From: an uncultured Oscillospiraceae bacterium
Lineage (GTDB): Bacteria; Bacillota; Clostridia; Oscillospirales; Oscillospiraceae
Reading direction: 5' to 3'
NCBI GenBank assembly: GCA_947624385.1
Contig: CANQJZ010000001.1
Coordinates: 1-64,000, forward strand
DNA: 64,000 nt
The notes under the pieces are model-generated. The model saw only the letters and a program-made list of their open reading frames with translations, ran no database searches and was not told the DNA's origin. The first letter of the stretch is position 1; every line of letters begins with the position of its first letter. Shown piece after piece: positions 47,790-56,170 of the stretch. Position numbers and translations under genes: made by a program.

Positions 47790-49025
47790 TCACGCCTCCT
47801 CGTTCGCCGCTAAGCGATAGACCCGCACGGTCAGCGCGCTCTCCGGCGTCTTGCCGCAGGTGAACGACATCTTCCCGTCCTCGGTCATGTCCTCCGCCTG
47901 GATATCCGCGGCATGACAGGCCGCCAGATTGTCCCGTCCTGCCGCGCCTCCCACCAGATAGTTATACCCGGCCATCACGAGCCTCGGGTCGGCGACGGTC
48001 TGTCTGTTGTCTGTCCAGTCCTCCGGCCCCAGCACCAGGTCGATGCAGTCGCTTTTCGGCCCCGGCTCACCCTGCGGTCCCGCAGGGCCGACGGGACCCT
48101 GCGCGCCGTCTTTGCCGTCCTGTCCTTTCAGTTGCCCGGCGTCCAGCTTCTGCTGGAACGTCTCGCCGTCGGTGAAATACACGTTTCCGGCGGACACGTT
48201 CTTCACCGCCTCGGACGCTTTTTCGTCGGCATAAGCGAATACGTCGGTCTGCTTCCCGCTCGTGTCGTATATAGCCGCCAGCATGTCGCCGGACCCCTCG
48301 CCGTCCTTGCCGGGAGGACCCTGCTCGCCCCGGTCGCCCTTCTCGCCCCGGGCCGGTTTGCCGGTGCTTGCATACACTCCGTTTTCGGCGTCCCAGGTCT
48401 GCCAGTTGCCGTCCGCGCCGATGACCGGCGGGTTGCCGCTGTACTGCCTGGCCGTCTCGGCGCTTTTTTCGGCCTCTGTTGCCTTTTGCGTGGCGGTGGC
48501 CTCCGATGCCTTGGCCTCGTCCCGCGCCGTCTCAGCCTCAGTCTGGGCGGTCTGAGCGGCGGTCTTGGCCTTCTCCGCGTCCGCAAGGGCCGCTTTCGCC
48601 GCCGTCTCGCTCTCCTTTGCCGCCGTTGCCGACTGGCCCGCAGCGGCAGCTTTGTCTGTCGCAGTCGTGGCCGCAGCCCGGGCCTTGTCAGCCTCCCCCT
48701 CCGCCTTGGCCGCGCTGGCCCCGGCGTTTTCCTCGCTCCTGGCCGCACTGGCCGCACTCTGGGCCGCCTCAGCCGCAGAACCGGCCGCGGCGTCCTTGGA
48801 CTTCTCCGCATCAGCCGCGCTTTTTTCCGCCGCGTCCTGGCTGGCCTTGGCCTTCTCAGCGCTTGCCTCCGCCTGGCCCACATACTGGACCGTCGCCTCG
48901 CGGGCGAACCTGGCCACCAGCTCGCCCCGTATGCTGTGCGCCTGGTTTTGCTGCTCCACCACCAGCAGCGAATCGTCGTCCAGCGCCTCCGCCACCGGCA
49001 GCTCGCCTATCCGTTTATCCGCCAT
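47790..49025 (-). CDS. Tail fibre protein with coiled coil and collagen-like repeats
   Basis: A 411-residue structural protein. N-terminal 50 residues (MADKRIGELPVAEALDDDSL) form the tail-attachment part usual in Firmicutes phages. About 150 residues of Ala/Glu/Lys-rich coiled coil follow, then two Gly-X-Y stretches (GEKGDRGEQGPPGKDGEGSG and GQDGKDGAQGPVGPAGPQGE) separated by a globular segment, and a C-terminal domain with VYRLAANEEA. Collagen-like runs trimerise fibres. ATG at 49025 follows GGAGGT and lies inside the upstream gene (11-nt overlap). Confidence 0.78.
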   Translation of the reverse strand: MADKRIGELPVAEALDDDSLLVVEQQNQAHSIRGELVARFAREATVQYVGQAEASAEKAKASQDAAEKSAADAEKSKDAAAGSAAEAAQSAASAARSEENAGASAAKAEGEADKARAAATTATDKAAAAGQSATAAKESETAAKAALADAEKAKTAAQTAQTEAETARDEAKASEATATQKATEAEKSAETARQYSGNPPVIGADGNWQTWDAENGVYASTGKPARGEKGDRGEQGPPGKDGEGSGDMLAAIYDTSGKQTDVFAYADEKASEAVKNVSAGNVYFTDGETFQQKLDAGQLKGQDGKDGAQGPVGPAGPQGEPGPKSDCIDLVLGPEDWTDNRQTVADPRLVMAGYNYLVGGAAGRDNLAACHAADIQAEDMTEDGKMSFTCGKTPESALTVRVYRLAANEEA

Positions 49026-49395
49026 TGTCATCACCTCCGCTCAACCGGTTTATCTCGTCTCGCCAGGCCTGCCGCCGGGCGAGCACGTCCGCGTATTCCT
49101 CCCGCGTCGCCGCGCCCTCGGCCAGCTTGGCGGCTATGTAGTCCGTCTCGTCCAGTTTCGCCTTGAGCTGGGCTATCCTTGTGGCGGCCCGCTGCTTACT
49201 CTCCAGCGCTGCCAGCCGTTCCTCGTCCAGCACCAGCCTCTCCCCGTCCCACCGGTACGCCATCATGCGCACGCCGCGCATGTCCAGGCCGTCCAGGCTC
49301 TCCACATGGGGCAGTTCCTCCTGGCCCTCACCGGGCCCCGGCCCATACCGCAAACCCCGCAAATACCCGTCCTTGTCCACGTTCAGCCAGACCAT
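49015..49395 (-). CDS. Phage protein, possibly fibre-associated chaperone
   Basis: A 126-residue soluble protein, MVWLNVDKDGYLRGLRYGPG at the start and a helical second half (ALESKQRAATRIAQLKAKLD, ETDYIAAKLAEGAATREEYA, DVLARRQAWRDEINRL). The helical end is typical of small proteins encoded between baseplate and fibre genes in Firmicutes siphophages, some of which assist fibre assembly. No specific family assigned. Confidence 0.5.
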   Translation of the reverse strand: MVWLNVDKDGYLRGLRYGPGPGEGQEELPHVESLDGLDMRGVRMMAYRWDGERLVLDEERLAALESKQRAATRIAQLKAKLDETDYIAAKLAEGAATREEYADVLARRQAWRDEINRLSGGDDNGG

Positions 49396-49410
49396 GTTAT
49401 TCCCTCCTTT

Positions 49411-50952
49411 TCACACTTCCGCCGCTATCCACCCGACCCGGCTCAAAACGCCATCGCCGCCCTGGACGGCCACGTCGAACCCGGTTTTCGTCACGTTGGA
49501 CACGTTCACGGCCGCCCCGTCCGCGCTGGCCGTCACCACCGGCGTTGTCTCAAATGCCGTGGGGAACATCACAGTCTGCGTCTCGTTGGCGCTCACGATC
49601 TCCACGCCGCTGGCCAGACTGGTCAGCTGGACCGGCTTCTCGTTCACATTTATCCCGTCTGGGCGAACGGCAAACGGTACGAACGTTTTAGGCGTGAATG
49701 AGATAAATCGCAAATTCCCATCAAATGCATCTATCTCCCAGTGTTGACCGGCCGGACCCCATATGGTGACGTTGCCGCCCTCGTCGTCAGTCCTTAGCTC
49801 CACGTTGCCGCCCACGTTCAGGCCGTTGCCGATCTTGGCCTGGTACTTATCCGCCAGCCGCATGCCTCCCTCTACAATTTCAGGGGAAGTCATGTGGGCA
49901 GTGTTTAAAATCGTCTCGCCTACGCTGTCGCGGAACGCAACTCCGTTCATGTCAAATTGTGCTACCGTGCTCCAAGGCGGTCCATCATTCGTATGAAAAA
50001 GAATGCCGTTGTAATCAATTATCCCGGTGTATGCGCCTTTATTTATAGTAATCGTTGCATCGCTAATGATAATTTCGCTGTCTAATTGAGAATACGTAGA
50101 ACGCGATATAAGATGTGCGTTCGTCATGTTCGCCCCGGTCATAGTCGCGCTCCCGTCGGCAGCCACCTTGAAATTGTCGCCTATCTGTATGGTACCGCCT
50201 GTGATACCGCCGTTGAAGGTCCCGTTCGTGGCCGTAATAGTCCCGTCGGCGGCCACCTTGAAATTGTCGCTGTCCAGCACGAACCGGTTGCCCGATATAT
50301 TGATCTCATTGGCGCTGGCGTTGAGCATGCTCACGATCTGGTTGTTCTCGCTCCGCCCCACCTTCAGGGACAGCTGCCCGCTGACGGTGCTCAGACCGTT
50401 CTCGGTGCTCTGGACCCTGCTTGTGATGCCCTCCAGATCGACCGTGATCTCCGACAGCTTCCCGTCCACGTCGCCTTCCACGCCGATCTTGATCTCGTCG
50501 GCCTTCTTGTCGATGTAGCTCCGGGACCGGGCGGCGGCCCGCTGGATCTGCCTCTGGGTAGGGTCCGTGAACCCGAACTCATGGTCCGTGTCGCCGCCCG
50601 TGGGCGCGGACACGTCTGCCGCCAGGTCCCCCACGAACTGCACCCGCCGGCGCACGATGGGACCGTACATACCCCGCACCGTAACCCCGTCGCCCAGCTC
50701 CGCCCCGGACGGCAGCGCCGCCCCGGTGGTCTCGAAGCCCTCATAGCTCTTGCCCCGCAGCTTTTCCAGCAGCGCGTCCGCCATTGCCTGGGTGCCATAG
50801 GGACATTCCAGCTCCAGCACGTACCCCAGCTGGTCCCCGGCCTTGTATTCCGTCCCGTCGTCCACCACCAGGGCCACGCCGTCGATGCCCCGGGTCCGGC
50901 CGGTACTCTTGAATGTCGCGGCCTTATCGCCTATATAATGCTTTCCGTTCAT
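49411..50952 (-). CDS. Phage tail/baseplate fibre protein
   Basis: A 513-residue protein. Residues 1-150 resemble the last part of a tail hub (TGRTRGIDGVALVVDDGTEY, VRGMYGPIVRRRVQFVGDLA), followed by a helical linker (RQIQRAAARSRSYIDKKADE, SRVQSTENGLSTVSGQLSLK) and repeated beta segments, FKVAADGTITATNGTFNGGI and FKVAADGSATMTGANMTNAH, as in fibre shafts. A C-terminal receptor-type domain contains TTPVVTASADGAAVNVSNVT. The start at 50952 overlaps the upstream stop (ATGA). Together with the upstream gene it appears to be a hub/fibre split in two. Confidence 0.65.
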   Translation of the reverse strand: MNGKHYIGDKAATFKSTGRTRGIDGVALVVDDGTEYKAGDQLGYVLELECPYGTQAMADALLEKLRGKSYEGFETTGAALPSGAELGDGVTVRGMYGPIVRRRVQFVGDLAADVSAPTGGDTDHEFGFTDPTQRQIQRAAARSRSYIDKKADEIKIGVEGDVDGKLSEITVDLEGITSRVQSTENGLSTVSGQLSLKVGRSENNQIVSMLNASANEINISGNRFVLDSDNFKVAADGTITATNGTFNGGITGGTIQIGDNFKVAADGSATMTGANMTNAHLISRSTYSQLDSEIIISDATITINKGAYTGIIDYNGILFHTNDGPPWSTVAQFDMNGVAFRDSVGETILNTAHMTSPEIVEGGMRLADKYQAKIGNGLNVGGNVELRTDDEGGNVTIWGPAGQHWEIDAFDGNLRFISFTPKTFVPFAVRPDGINVNEKPVQLTSLASGVEIVSANETQTVMFPTAFETTPVVTASADGAAVNVSNVTKTGFDVAVQGGDGVLSRVGWIAAEV

Positions 50953-51569
50953 AACACGATCCTCACATCTCCGAACAGTATGGCGCCGCCGTCTTCCTCC
51001 ACGAGGAAATGGGTTTCCGGCGGCATGGACGCGAACAGCGGCTCCAGCAGCAGCTTGCCAGCCGCTGTCACTATCCAGTTGCCCCCATGCGCCGCCGCGA
51101 TGAACCCCAGCGCCTCCCGCATGGTATAGGCCCCCAGGGGCGGCGCGTCCACCGTGTACCCCGGCTCGAACACGCACCGCTGGTCCAGCTCTGTCCCCAT
51201 GTCTGCCGCGATGGCCCGTGCCGCCGCCTCCATGCTGGCCGGGAACGCCAAATCGTCCCCCGGCCGCCAGAGCGCCTCGGCCTTGCCCATCGCGTCATAG
51301 GCCACCACGTCCAGCCGGCCGTTCACGTCGCTGCGCTGGTCTATCCAGAACACGCCCAGCTGCTCCCATTCGCCGCCGTCCTCCCGGACGTATGCCCGTA
51401 TCTCGGCGTTGCGCGGCGGCGCCTCCCTGGGCCAGAAGGACAGCGTGAGCACCGCCCGGCAGGTGTTCCCCACCCCCAGCGCGGCAAAAAGCTCCTGCTC
51501 GATCTCCCCGCTCCGTATGGCGTCCATGCCGTACTCCACGCCCGCGACCTCGACCTTGTACTCTTTCAT
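50949..51569 (-). CDS. Phage tail hub-like baseplate protein
   Basis: A 206-residue protein: YKVEVAGVEYGMDAIRSGEI, LTLSFWPREAPPRNAEIRAY, GVFWIDQRSDVNGRLDVVAY and DAMGKAEALW. This resembles the N-terminal hub domain of tail-associated (Tal/Gp27-type) proteins, which sits under the tail tube. Its end is fused by overlap to the fibre gene at 50952, and its start overlaps the preceding gene by 4 nt. Confidence 0.65.
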   Translation of the reverse strand: MKEYKVEVAGVEYGMDAIRSGEIEQELFAALGVGNTCRAVLTLSFWPREAPPRNAEIRAYVREDGGEWEQLGVFWIDQRSDVNGRLDVVAYDAMGKAEALWRPGDDLAFPASMEAAARAIAADMGTELDQRCVFEPGYTVDAPPLGAYTMREALGFIAAAHGGNWIVTAAGKLLLEPLFASMPPETHFLVEEDGGAILFGDVRIVL

Positions 51570-51940
51570 ATGGGGTCCACTCCGATCATGTTGAAGCTGA
51601 GCTCGTCCACGGTCTCGTCCGCTTCATTGAGCCGCCCGATGGACAGGGACCCCTTGCCGACGTAGAATTTCCCATCCCGCCACTTGCCGTAGTGCAGGGA
51701 GAAGTAGTGCAGCGTGAAGGGCTTGCCGCTGTCCACGATCTGCAGCACCCTGGACGCCTCCGCCGCCGGGATATAGGAAACTTTATAAGCCAGCGACTCC
51801 ACCGTGAACATCGCCCCGGCGTAAAGCGTCCCGCTCATGGCCCGGGTCGTATCCTGGGTATATGTGGTCTCAAAGTCATACCCCAGCCCCTCGTCCGGCT
51901 GGGGCACGACCTCACCGTTCATCTTGATATAATCCTGCAT
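51566..51940 (-). CDS. Phage tail component, distal-tail position
   Basis: A 124-residue protein: MQDYIKMNGEVVPQPDEGLG, YTQDTTRAMSGTLYAGAMFT, VESLAYKVSYIPAAEASRVL and DETVDELSFNMIGVDPI. Its position between tape measure and hub is that of a distal tail protein. I associate it with DUF6711, uncertainly. AAGGAG precedes the ATG. A palindromic repeat separates it from the tape measure gene upstream. Confidence 0.55.
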   Translation of the reverse strand: MQDYIKMNGEVVPQPDEGLGYDFETTYTQDTTRAMSGTLYAGAMFTVESLAYKVSYIPAAEASRVLQIVDSGKPFTLHYFSLHYGKWRDGKFYVGKGSLSIGRLNEADETVDELSFNMIGVDPI

Positions 51941-51961
51941 ATGACCATCTCCTTATCGAAA

Positions 51962-52081
51962 GGCCCCCCTGTGCAAGGGGGGCAGTCATGCGTCAGCATG
52001 ACTGGGGGGTTGTCACCAAGACTGGTAACAACCCCTCCGAGCCGCCTGACGGCGGCCCACCTCCCCTTACACAGGGGAGGC
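51962..52081 (+). repeat. Family 1 modular palindromic repeat, full-length copy B (inside prophage)
   Basis: Same five-hairpin order and orientation as the copy at 24789: GCCCCCCTGTGCAAGGGGGG-C, AGTCATGC-GTCA-GCATGACT, GGGGTTGT...ACAACCCC, GCCGCC-TGA-CGGCGGC and CCTCCCC...GGGGAGG. It lies in the junction between tape measure and distal tail genes. Confidence 0.8.
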
Positions 52082-52084
52082 ATT

Positions 52085-54481
52085 TTACCCCCCGAACGGA
52101 TCCCTTCCCGTCGTCCTTTTCTCTATCCTCGCCTGGGTCTGCACGGCCCGGAACAGGTTCCGCCCGTCCACCTGGCCGTCCAGCGCCACGTTGACCACCA
52201 CCGGCGTATCCTGCCCGACTCCGCCGGCGCGCAGCGCGTCCCGCAGCTCCCGGACCGCCGCCTTCAGCTCCGCCGCCTCATCCGCGGCATACGCCGCCCT
52301 GGGCGGCAGCACCGTCCCGCTGGCCATCACCGGCATAGGCGTCTGCGCCGGCATGGCTGCCAGCATTTTTATGGCCGGCGGGATATTGGCCAGCTCCACG
52401 CTCATGGACCGGAACCAGCCGCCCACCTGGCTTGCCGCCGCGGCCACGGCCCGGTACACGCCCGCCGCCACGGAGGCCACGATCTGGCCGTTGTTCATCA
52501 CCGCCGTGTGCCCGCCGATCTGGCCCACCAGCTCCGGCATGCCATTTTCGTTGGCGATGAACAGCCGCCCGCTCCGGGGCGACCCGCCCCCGGCGTACCC
52601 CTCCACCGGCCGCCAGCCGCCAGCGGTGTAGATACCACCGGTGGCCTTGCGCCCGGCCCCGGAGATACCGGGCTTGTTGCTGCCAGAACTACTGCTACTT
52701 CCAAAGCCGAACCAGCTTCCGATCTTGGCGGCGAAGTCCAGCACCTTATTTTGGATGGCGTCAACGAACGACGTGATCTTTGCCTGGAAGTTCAGCAGGA
52801 CCTTGTTTCTGATGGCGTCGGTGAACGACGTGACCATGGCCTTGAAGCTCACGCCCCCGGCGCTCTTCTCGGCCCACCAGCTCTTCACATTGCTCCACCA
52901 GGTCCCGGCGGTGTTGCTGACGGCGGTAGTGAAATTCTTCACCGCTCCGACCTTATCGCTCCACCAGCTCTTCACATTGCTCCACCAGGTGGCAGCGTGA
53001 TTGGCCACGCCGGTGGTGAAATCTTTCACCGCGCCAACTTTGCCGCCCCACCAGTTCTGGACGTTGCCCCACCATGTGGCGGCGTGATTGGCAACATTGG
53101 TGGTGAAATCTTTCACCGCGCCGACTTTGCCGCCCCACCAGTTCTGCACGTTGCCCCACCACGTGGCGGCATGGTTGACCACGCCGGTGGTGAAGCTCTT
53201 CACTGCGCCAACCTTGCCGCCCCACCAGTTTTTGACGTTGCCCCACCAGGTAGCAGCGTCGTTTTTGACCTTGGTGGTGAACTCCTTCACCGCACCAACC
53301 TTGCCGTTCCACCAGGTCTGCACGTTGCTCCACCAGTTGGCCGCGTCATCTTTGACCTTTGCGACGAACTGCACTACCGCACGGCGGGCGTCCAGTGCCT
53401 TCTGCACCAGCGCGACGACCTTCTTTTTTACCCAGTCCGCCACGCTCATGCCCTCCGCGATACGCACGTTGGACAGCGCCACGCTGATACCGGCGCCCAC
53501 GGTGAACCCGATGGCCGCGCCCGCCGGCCCGCCGATGACGAACCCCAGCACGCCGCCCAGCATCCCGCCCAGGGCGGTCAGGACCAGCTTCACGACCTCG
53601 CTTTTGCTGAGCCTTCCGTCGCCGTTGAACAGCACCTGGCTGAACTTCACGCCCAGCAGCGCCCCCATGGTCAGCCCCACCAGGCCGCCCACCGGCCCGC
53701 CCAGGGTATAGCCAATGACGCCGCCCGCCGCGGCGCACAGGCCGGTCAAGATCTTCTCCGCGATCAGCTCCGGATTCAAATTCTCCCACTCAAACAGGAT
53801 GTCCCGCAGCCGCACGACGAAGTCCCAGGGCTCCCCGGCCTCGTCCTCCAACCCCAGATCCAGGTCCGGCGCGTCGCCAGCACCACCGCCGCCCCCACCG
53901 GAAGCGGTTTTTTCCTGCCAGATGTTCAGCTCGTCCAGCCCGGCCAGGTTCCGGGCCGCGTCCGCGGCCGCCTTGCCGGTGTTCTCCACGCTTTTTGTCA
54001 CGGCGTCCTGCCCCGCCGCGGCCTTTTTTGCCGCGCTGCCCGACCGTCCGCCGCCCAGGACCGAGAAGAATCGGGCCACATAGCTCGCGGCCCTCGCCGC
54101 CAGCGCGCACAGCTTTTCCAGCAGCGGCGCGGCCGCCGACGCTATGGGCGCGAACGCTGTGGCCAGCGCGCTCTTCACCGCGCCCAGCCCGGAGCGCAGA
54201 CCGTCCAGCGCGCCTCTGGCCCTGTCGTTTTCCGCCGTCACCGCGCGCAGTCCAGCCCCGGCCTGTTCGCAGCCCGCCAGCACCGCGCTCCCCACATGCT
54301 TTGCGCCCTCGCCGCAGGCGGCCATAGACCGGGTCCCCTCGTCCATCGCCCTTGTCATGCTCCGGCCAGTCCGCTCCGCCAGGTCCGCGGCTCTCCTGCA
54401 CCCGGCCTTGATATCGCCCACGCCGGCGCGCAGACCGCCGGTGTCCATCTCCACTTTTATCACGACGGAACCGTCCGCCAT
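52085..54481 (-). CDS. Phage tail tape measure protein with Trp-rich tandem repeats
   Basis: A 798-residue protein, MADGSVVIKVEMDTGGLRAG at the start, then helical regions and hydrophobic stretches near residues 225-330 (GLCAAAGGVIGYTLGGPVGG, MLGGVLGFVIGGPAGAAIGF). Residues about 380-555 are six tandem 29-residue units of the form WWGNVQNWWGGKVGAVKDF. The C-terminal part includes a Ser/Gly linker and ENGMPELVGQIGGHTAVMNN, usual near the C-terminus in this family. It sets tail length and may help DNA entry. Directly follows the Gp15 gene. Confidence 0.88.
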   Translation of the reverse strand: MADGSVVIKVEMDTGGLRAGVGDIKAGCRRAADLAERTGRSMTRAMDEGTRSMAACGEGAKHVGSAVLAGCEQAGAGLRAVTAENDRARGALDGLRSGLGAVKSALATAFAPIASAAAPLLEKLCALAARAASYVARFFSVLGGGRSGSAAKKAAAGQDAVTKSVENTGKAAADAARNLAGLDELNIWQEKTASGGGGGGAGDAPDLDLGLEDEAGEPWDFVVRLRDILFEWENLNPELIAEKILTGLCAAAGGVIGYTLGGPVGGLVGLTMGALLGVKFSQVLFNGDGRLSKSEVVKLVLTALGGMLGGVLGFVIGGPAGAAIGFTVGAGISVALSNVRIAEGMSVADWVKKKVVALVQKALDARRAVVQFVAKVKDDAANWWSNVQTWWNGKVGAVKEFTTKVKNDAATWWGNVKNWWGGKVGAVKSFTTGVVNHAATWWGNVQNWWGGKVGAVKDFTTNVANHAATWWGNVQNWWGGKVGAVKDFTTGVANHAATWWSNVKSWWSDKVGAVKNFTTAVSNTAGTWWSNVKSWWAEKSAGGVSFKAMVTSFTDAIRNKVLLNFQAKITSFVDAIQNKVLDFAAKIGSWFGFGSSSSSGSNKPGISGAGRKATGGIYTAGGWRPVEGYAGGGSPRSGRLFIANENGMPELVGQIGGHTAVMNNGQIVASVAAGVYRAVAAAASQVGGWFRSMSVELANIPPAIKMLAAMPAQTPMPVMASGTVLPPRAAYAADEAAELKAAVRELRDALRAGGVGQDTPVVVNVALDGQVDGRNLFRAVQTQARIEKRTTGRDPFGG
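52862..53345 (-). repeat. 87-bp tandem repeats in the tape measure gene
   Basis: About six units of 87 bp (29 codons), highly similar at DNA level in the middle units, encoding the WWGNVQNWWGGKVGAVK module. Confidence 0.85.
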
Positions 54482-54487
54482 ATACCG

Positions 54488-55057
54488 TCACCCCATTCCG
54501 AATAATTTCCGCAGTTCGTCCTTTTGCTCCCGCTCCTGGGCGGTCAGCTTTCGCCGCAGGTCCACCAGGGCCTTGTTCTCCCGGACGAACTGCTGCTCCT
54601 GCTTGTCCAGCTTCTTGCCCCTGGCCCGCTTCTGCCGAATACTGACGATGCTGGAAAACAGGCACTCTCCTATCTCCATGTACGCCCCCAGAAACGTCCA
54701 CCAATGCAGATAGGGCAGCGCCCGCACCTCCTGCCCCAGCACCCGGTTCACCGCCGGTATGATCACCGGCCCGTCCTGCTCCCAATCCATGGTCCGTGGC
54801 ATGGGCCGCCGCTTATCATGTTCGCCGGGCCCGTCGATGAACGCCGCCAGTGCCTCCATCGCCTCCCGGTACTGCGCCACGGGAAGGCTCTCCCAGTCGC
54901 GGACCATCACCCGCAGGCACACCGCCGCCTGCTCGTCCGGCTCATAGTCCGGATCGTTGAACACGCCCAGCACATACAGCACCTTGCGGAAATCCGTTTC
55001 TATATCAAAGCCTGTGCCCCCGATCGTCAGGGACACAGGCAATTCCCACGCACTCAT
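54488..55057 (-). CDS. Phage Gp15-family tail assembly protein
   Basis: A 189-residue protein matching the Gp15 family: LPVSLTIGGTGFDIETDFRK, VFNDPDYEPDEQAAVCLRVM, RTMDWEQDGPVIIPAVNRVL and YLHWWTFLGAYMEIGECLFS. It lies between the chaperone-like gene and the tape measure gene, the position of the GT-type tail assembly chaperone. The start overlaps the preceding stop (ATGA); no convincing slippery heptamer is seen. Confidence 0.8.
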   Translation of the reverse strand: MSAWELPVSLTIGGTGFDIETDFRKVLYVLGVFNDPDYEPDEQAAVCLRVMVRDWESLPVAQYREAMEALAAFIDGPGEHDKRRPMPRTMDWEQDGPVIIPAVNRVLGQEVRALPYLHWWTFLGAYMEIGECLFSSIVSIRQKRARGKKLDKQEQQFVRENKALVDLRRKLTAQEREQKDELRKLFGMG

Positions 55058-55491
55058 TTCTTCCCCGGCGCGGCGGCCACGGCCTTGTTGATCTTGGCCA
55101 GCTTCTTATCCAGCCGCTTCTTGGTCACGCTCTCGATGAGACCGCCGATGCCCTCCAAGGCCGCTTCAAAGAAGAAGTCGCCGTTTTTCGTGACGGTCAG
55201 CGGCCCGCACGCCCCGAACAGCCCATCGGACACCTTATAGCCCAGCAGGTAGTCGAACTGCCCCTCGATATCCGCCGCCAGGGCGTTCAGCGCTTCCAGC
55301 TTTTCCTCGTCGGTGGCGTTCTCCCGCTGGGCGATCTGGGTGTTAAAAAAATCGACCACGGCGCCGTACCGCTTCAATATGTTCGAGTCGGCGGGATTAA
55401 AATCGAACGAGCCAATGACCTTGCCCCGCTCGTCCTCCACCTCCACCGTGACCGCCCCGGTCTCGACTTTCATTTTCATAACTTCTGCCAT
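55054..55491 (-). CDS. Tail assembly chaperone-like protein (DUF6673-like)
   Basis: A 145-residue protein: VEDERGKVIGSFDFNPADSN, ILKRYGAVVDFFNTQIAQRE, YLLGYKVSDGLFGACGPLTV. It has the size and position of the G-type chaperone upstream of the tape measure gene. AAGGAG precedes the ATG. A palindromic repeat lies upstream, between it and the tail tube gene. Confidence 0.65.
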   Translation of the reverse strand: MAEVMKMKVETGAVTVEVEDERGKVIGSFDFNPADSNILKRYGAVVDFFNTQIAQRENATDEEKLEALNALAADIEGQFDYLLGYKVSDGLFGACGPLTVTKNGDFFFEAALEGIGGLIESVTKKRLDKKLAKINKAVAAAPGKK

Positions 55492-55514
55492 ATTTAAATC
55501 TCCTTACATTTTTG

Positions 55515-55624
55515 TTGGGGTCCCCACGCGGCACGCTTGTCGCGTGGGGAAAGGAAGAAGAGCTTTGACCGATGAAGGAGCCTCGCTTGCGGGGCTCCGA
55601 CATCTTCAAAGCTCTTCTGACGTC
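55515..55624 (+). repeat. Family 2 palindromic element (prophage copy)
   Basis: TTGGGGTCCCC, hairpin CCCCACGCG...CGCGTGGGG, AAAGGA, then a nested hairpin AGAAGAGCTTTG...CAAAGCTCTTCT with an inner GGAGCC-TCGCTTGCG-GGGCTCC. The last bases reach the stop codon of the tail tube gene. Confidence 0.75.
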
Positions 55625-56150
55625 AGCCCCCGACGCCCGGGATAGCCCCCTCGGTAAACGTCGGACTGCCGCTCTTGATGCTGGCGGCGGTCACATACCC
55701 CTTCTGGCTGGCCCCGTCCTCGCTGACGGTGAATGGGATATTGAACCCCTCGGTGCCGCCGCCGTAGCTCTGGGGCTTCACCATGACCTCCCGCAGCCAC
55801 GCCAGGTGGTTCTCCGCCGCCGTGTCCTCCACGATGACCTCCAGCAGCAGCGTCTTGCATCCGTCGCCCTTCACCCTATCCAGGGCGATGTCCCGCAGCT
55901 TGGGGTACAGCTTCTTGTCCGGGTCCGCGTAAAACGGATCCGCGTCCATGCTGGGGGCGTAGCCGTTATCCCGGGTCTTGGTCTGGCCCAGGATGTTCTT
56001 GATCTGCTCGGTGTCGGCGTTGAGCTCCACGCTCATCTCCTCGATGTCGTCGCCGATGATCTCGAACTCGGCCTTCTCCACGTCGGCCACCTTCGTGTTG
56101 AACTTGGTGTCCAGGTAGTGGGCCATCGCCTCGCGTTCCAGTTTTGCCAT
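55623..56150 (-). CDS. Phage major tail protein
   Basis: A 175-residue protein in the tail-tube position: MAKLEREAMAHYLDTKFNTK, EFEIIGDDIEEMSVELNADT, EQIKNILGQTKTRDNGYAPS, FTVSEDGASQKGYVTAASIK. Size and the GQTKxxxxGYxPS segment fit siphovirus tail tube proteins of Firmicutes. AGGAGG precedes the ATG. Highly expressed structural gene by expectation; the following intergenic gap holds a palindromic repeat. Confidence 0.78.
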   Translation of the reverse strand: MAKLEREAMAHYLDTKFNTKVADVEKAEFEIIGDDIEEMSVELNADTEQIKNILGQTKTRDNGYAPSMDADPFYADPDKKLYPKLRDIALDRVKGDGCKTLLLEVIVEDTAAENHLAWLREVMVKPQSYGGGTEGFNIPFTVSEDGASQKGYVTAASIKSGSPTFTEGAIPGVGG

Positions 56151-56170
56151 TGTAAATATTCCTCCTGATA

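Noticed and set aside
45006-47800. Diversity-generating retroelement next to the tail protein
   Set aside because: No reverse transcriptase, accessory gene or template repeat was found in the 46-45 kb interval; only a variable-region-like C-terminus is present.
52862-53345. CRISPR-like array
   Set aside because: Units of 87 bp are contiguous and in frame in the tape measure gene; there are no spacers.
55040-55070. Programmed frameshift between the DUF6673-like and Gp15 genes
   Set aside because: The genes overlap as ATGA and the zero-frame codons before the stop give no X XXY YYZ heptamer.
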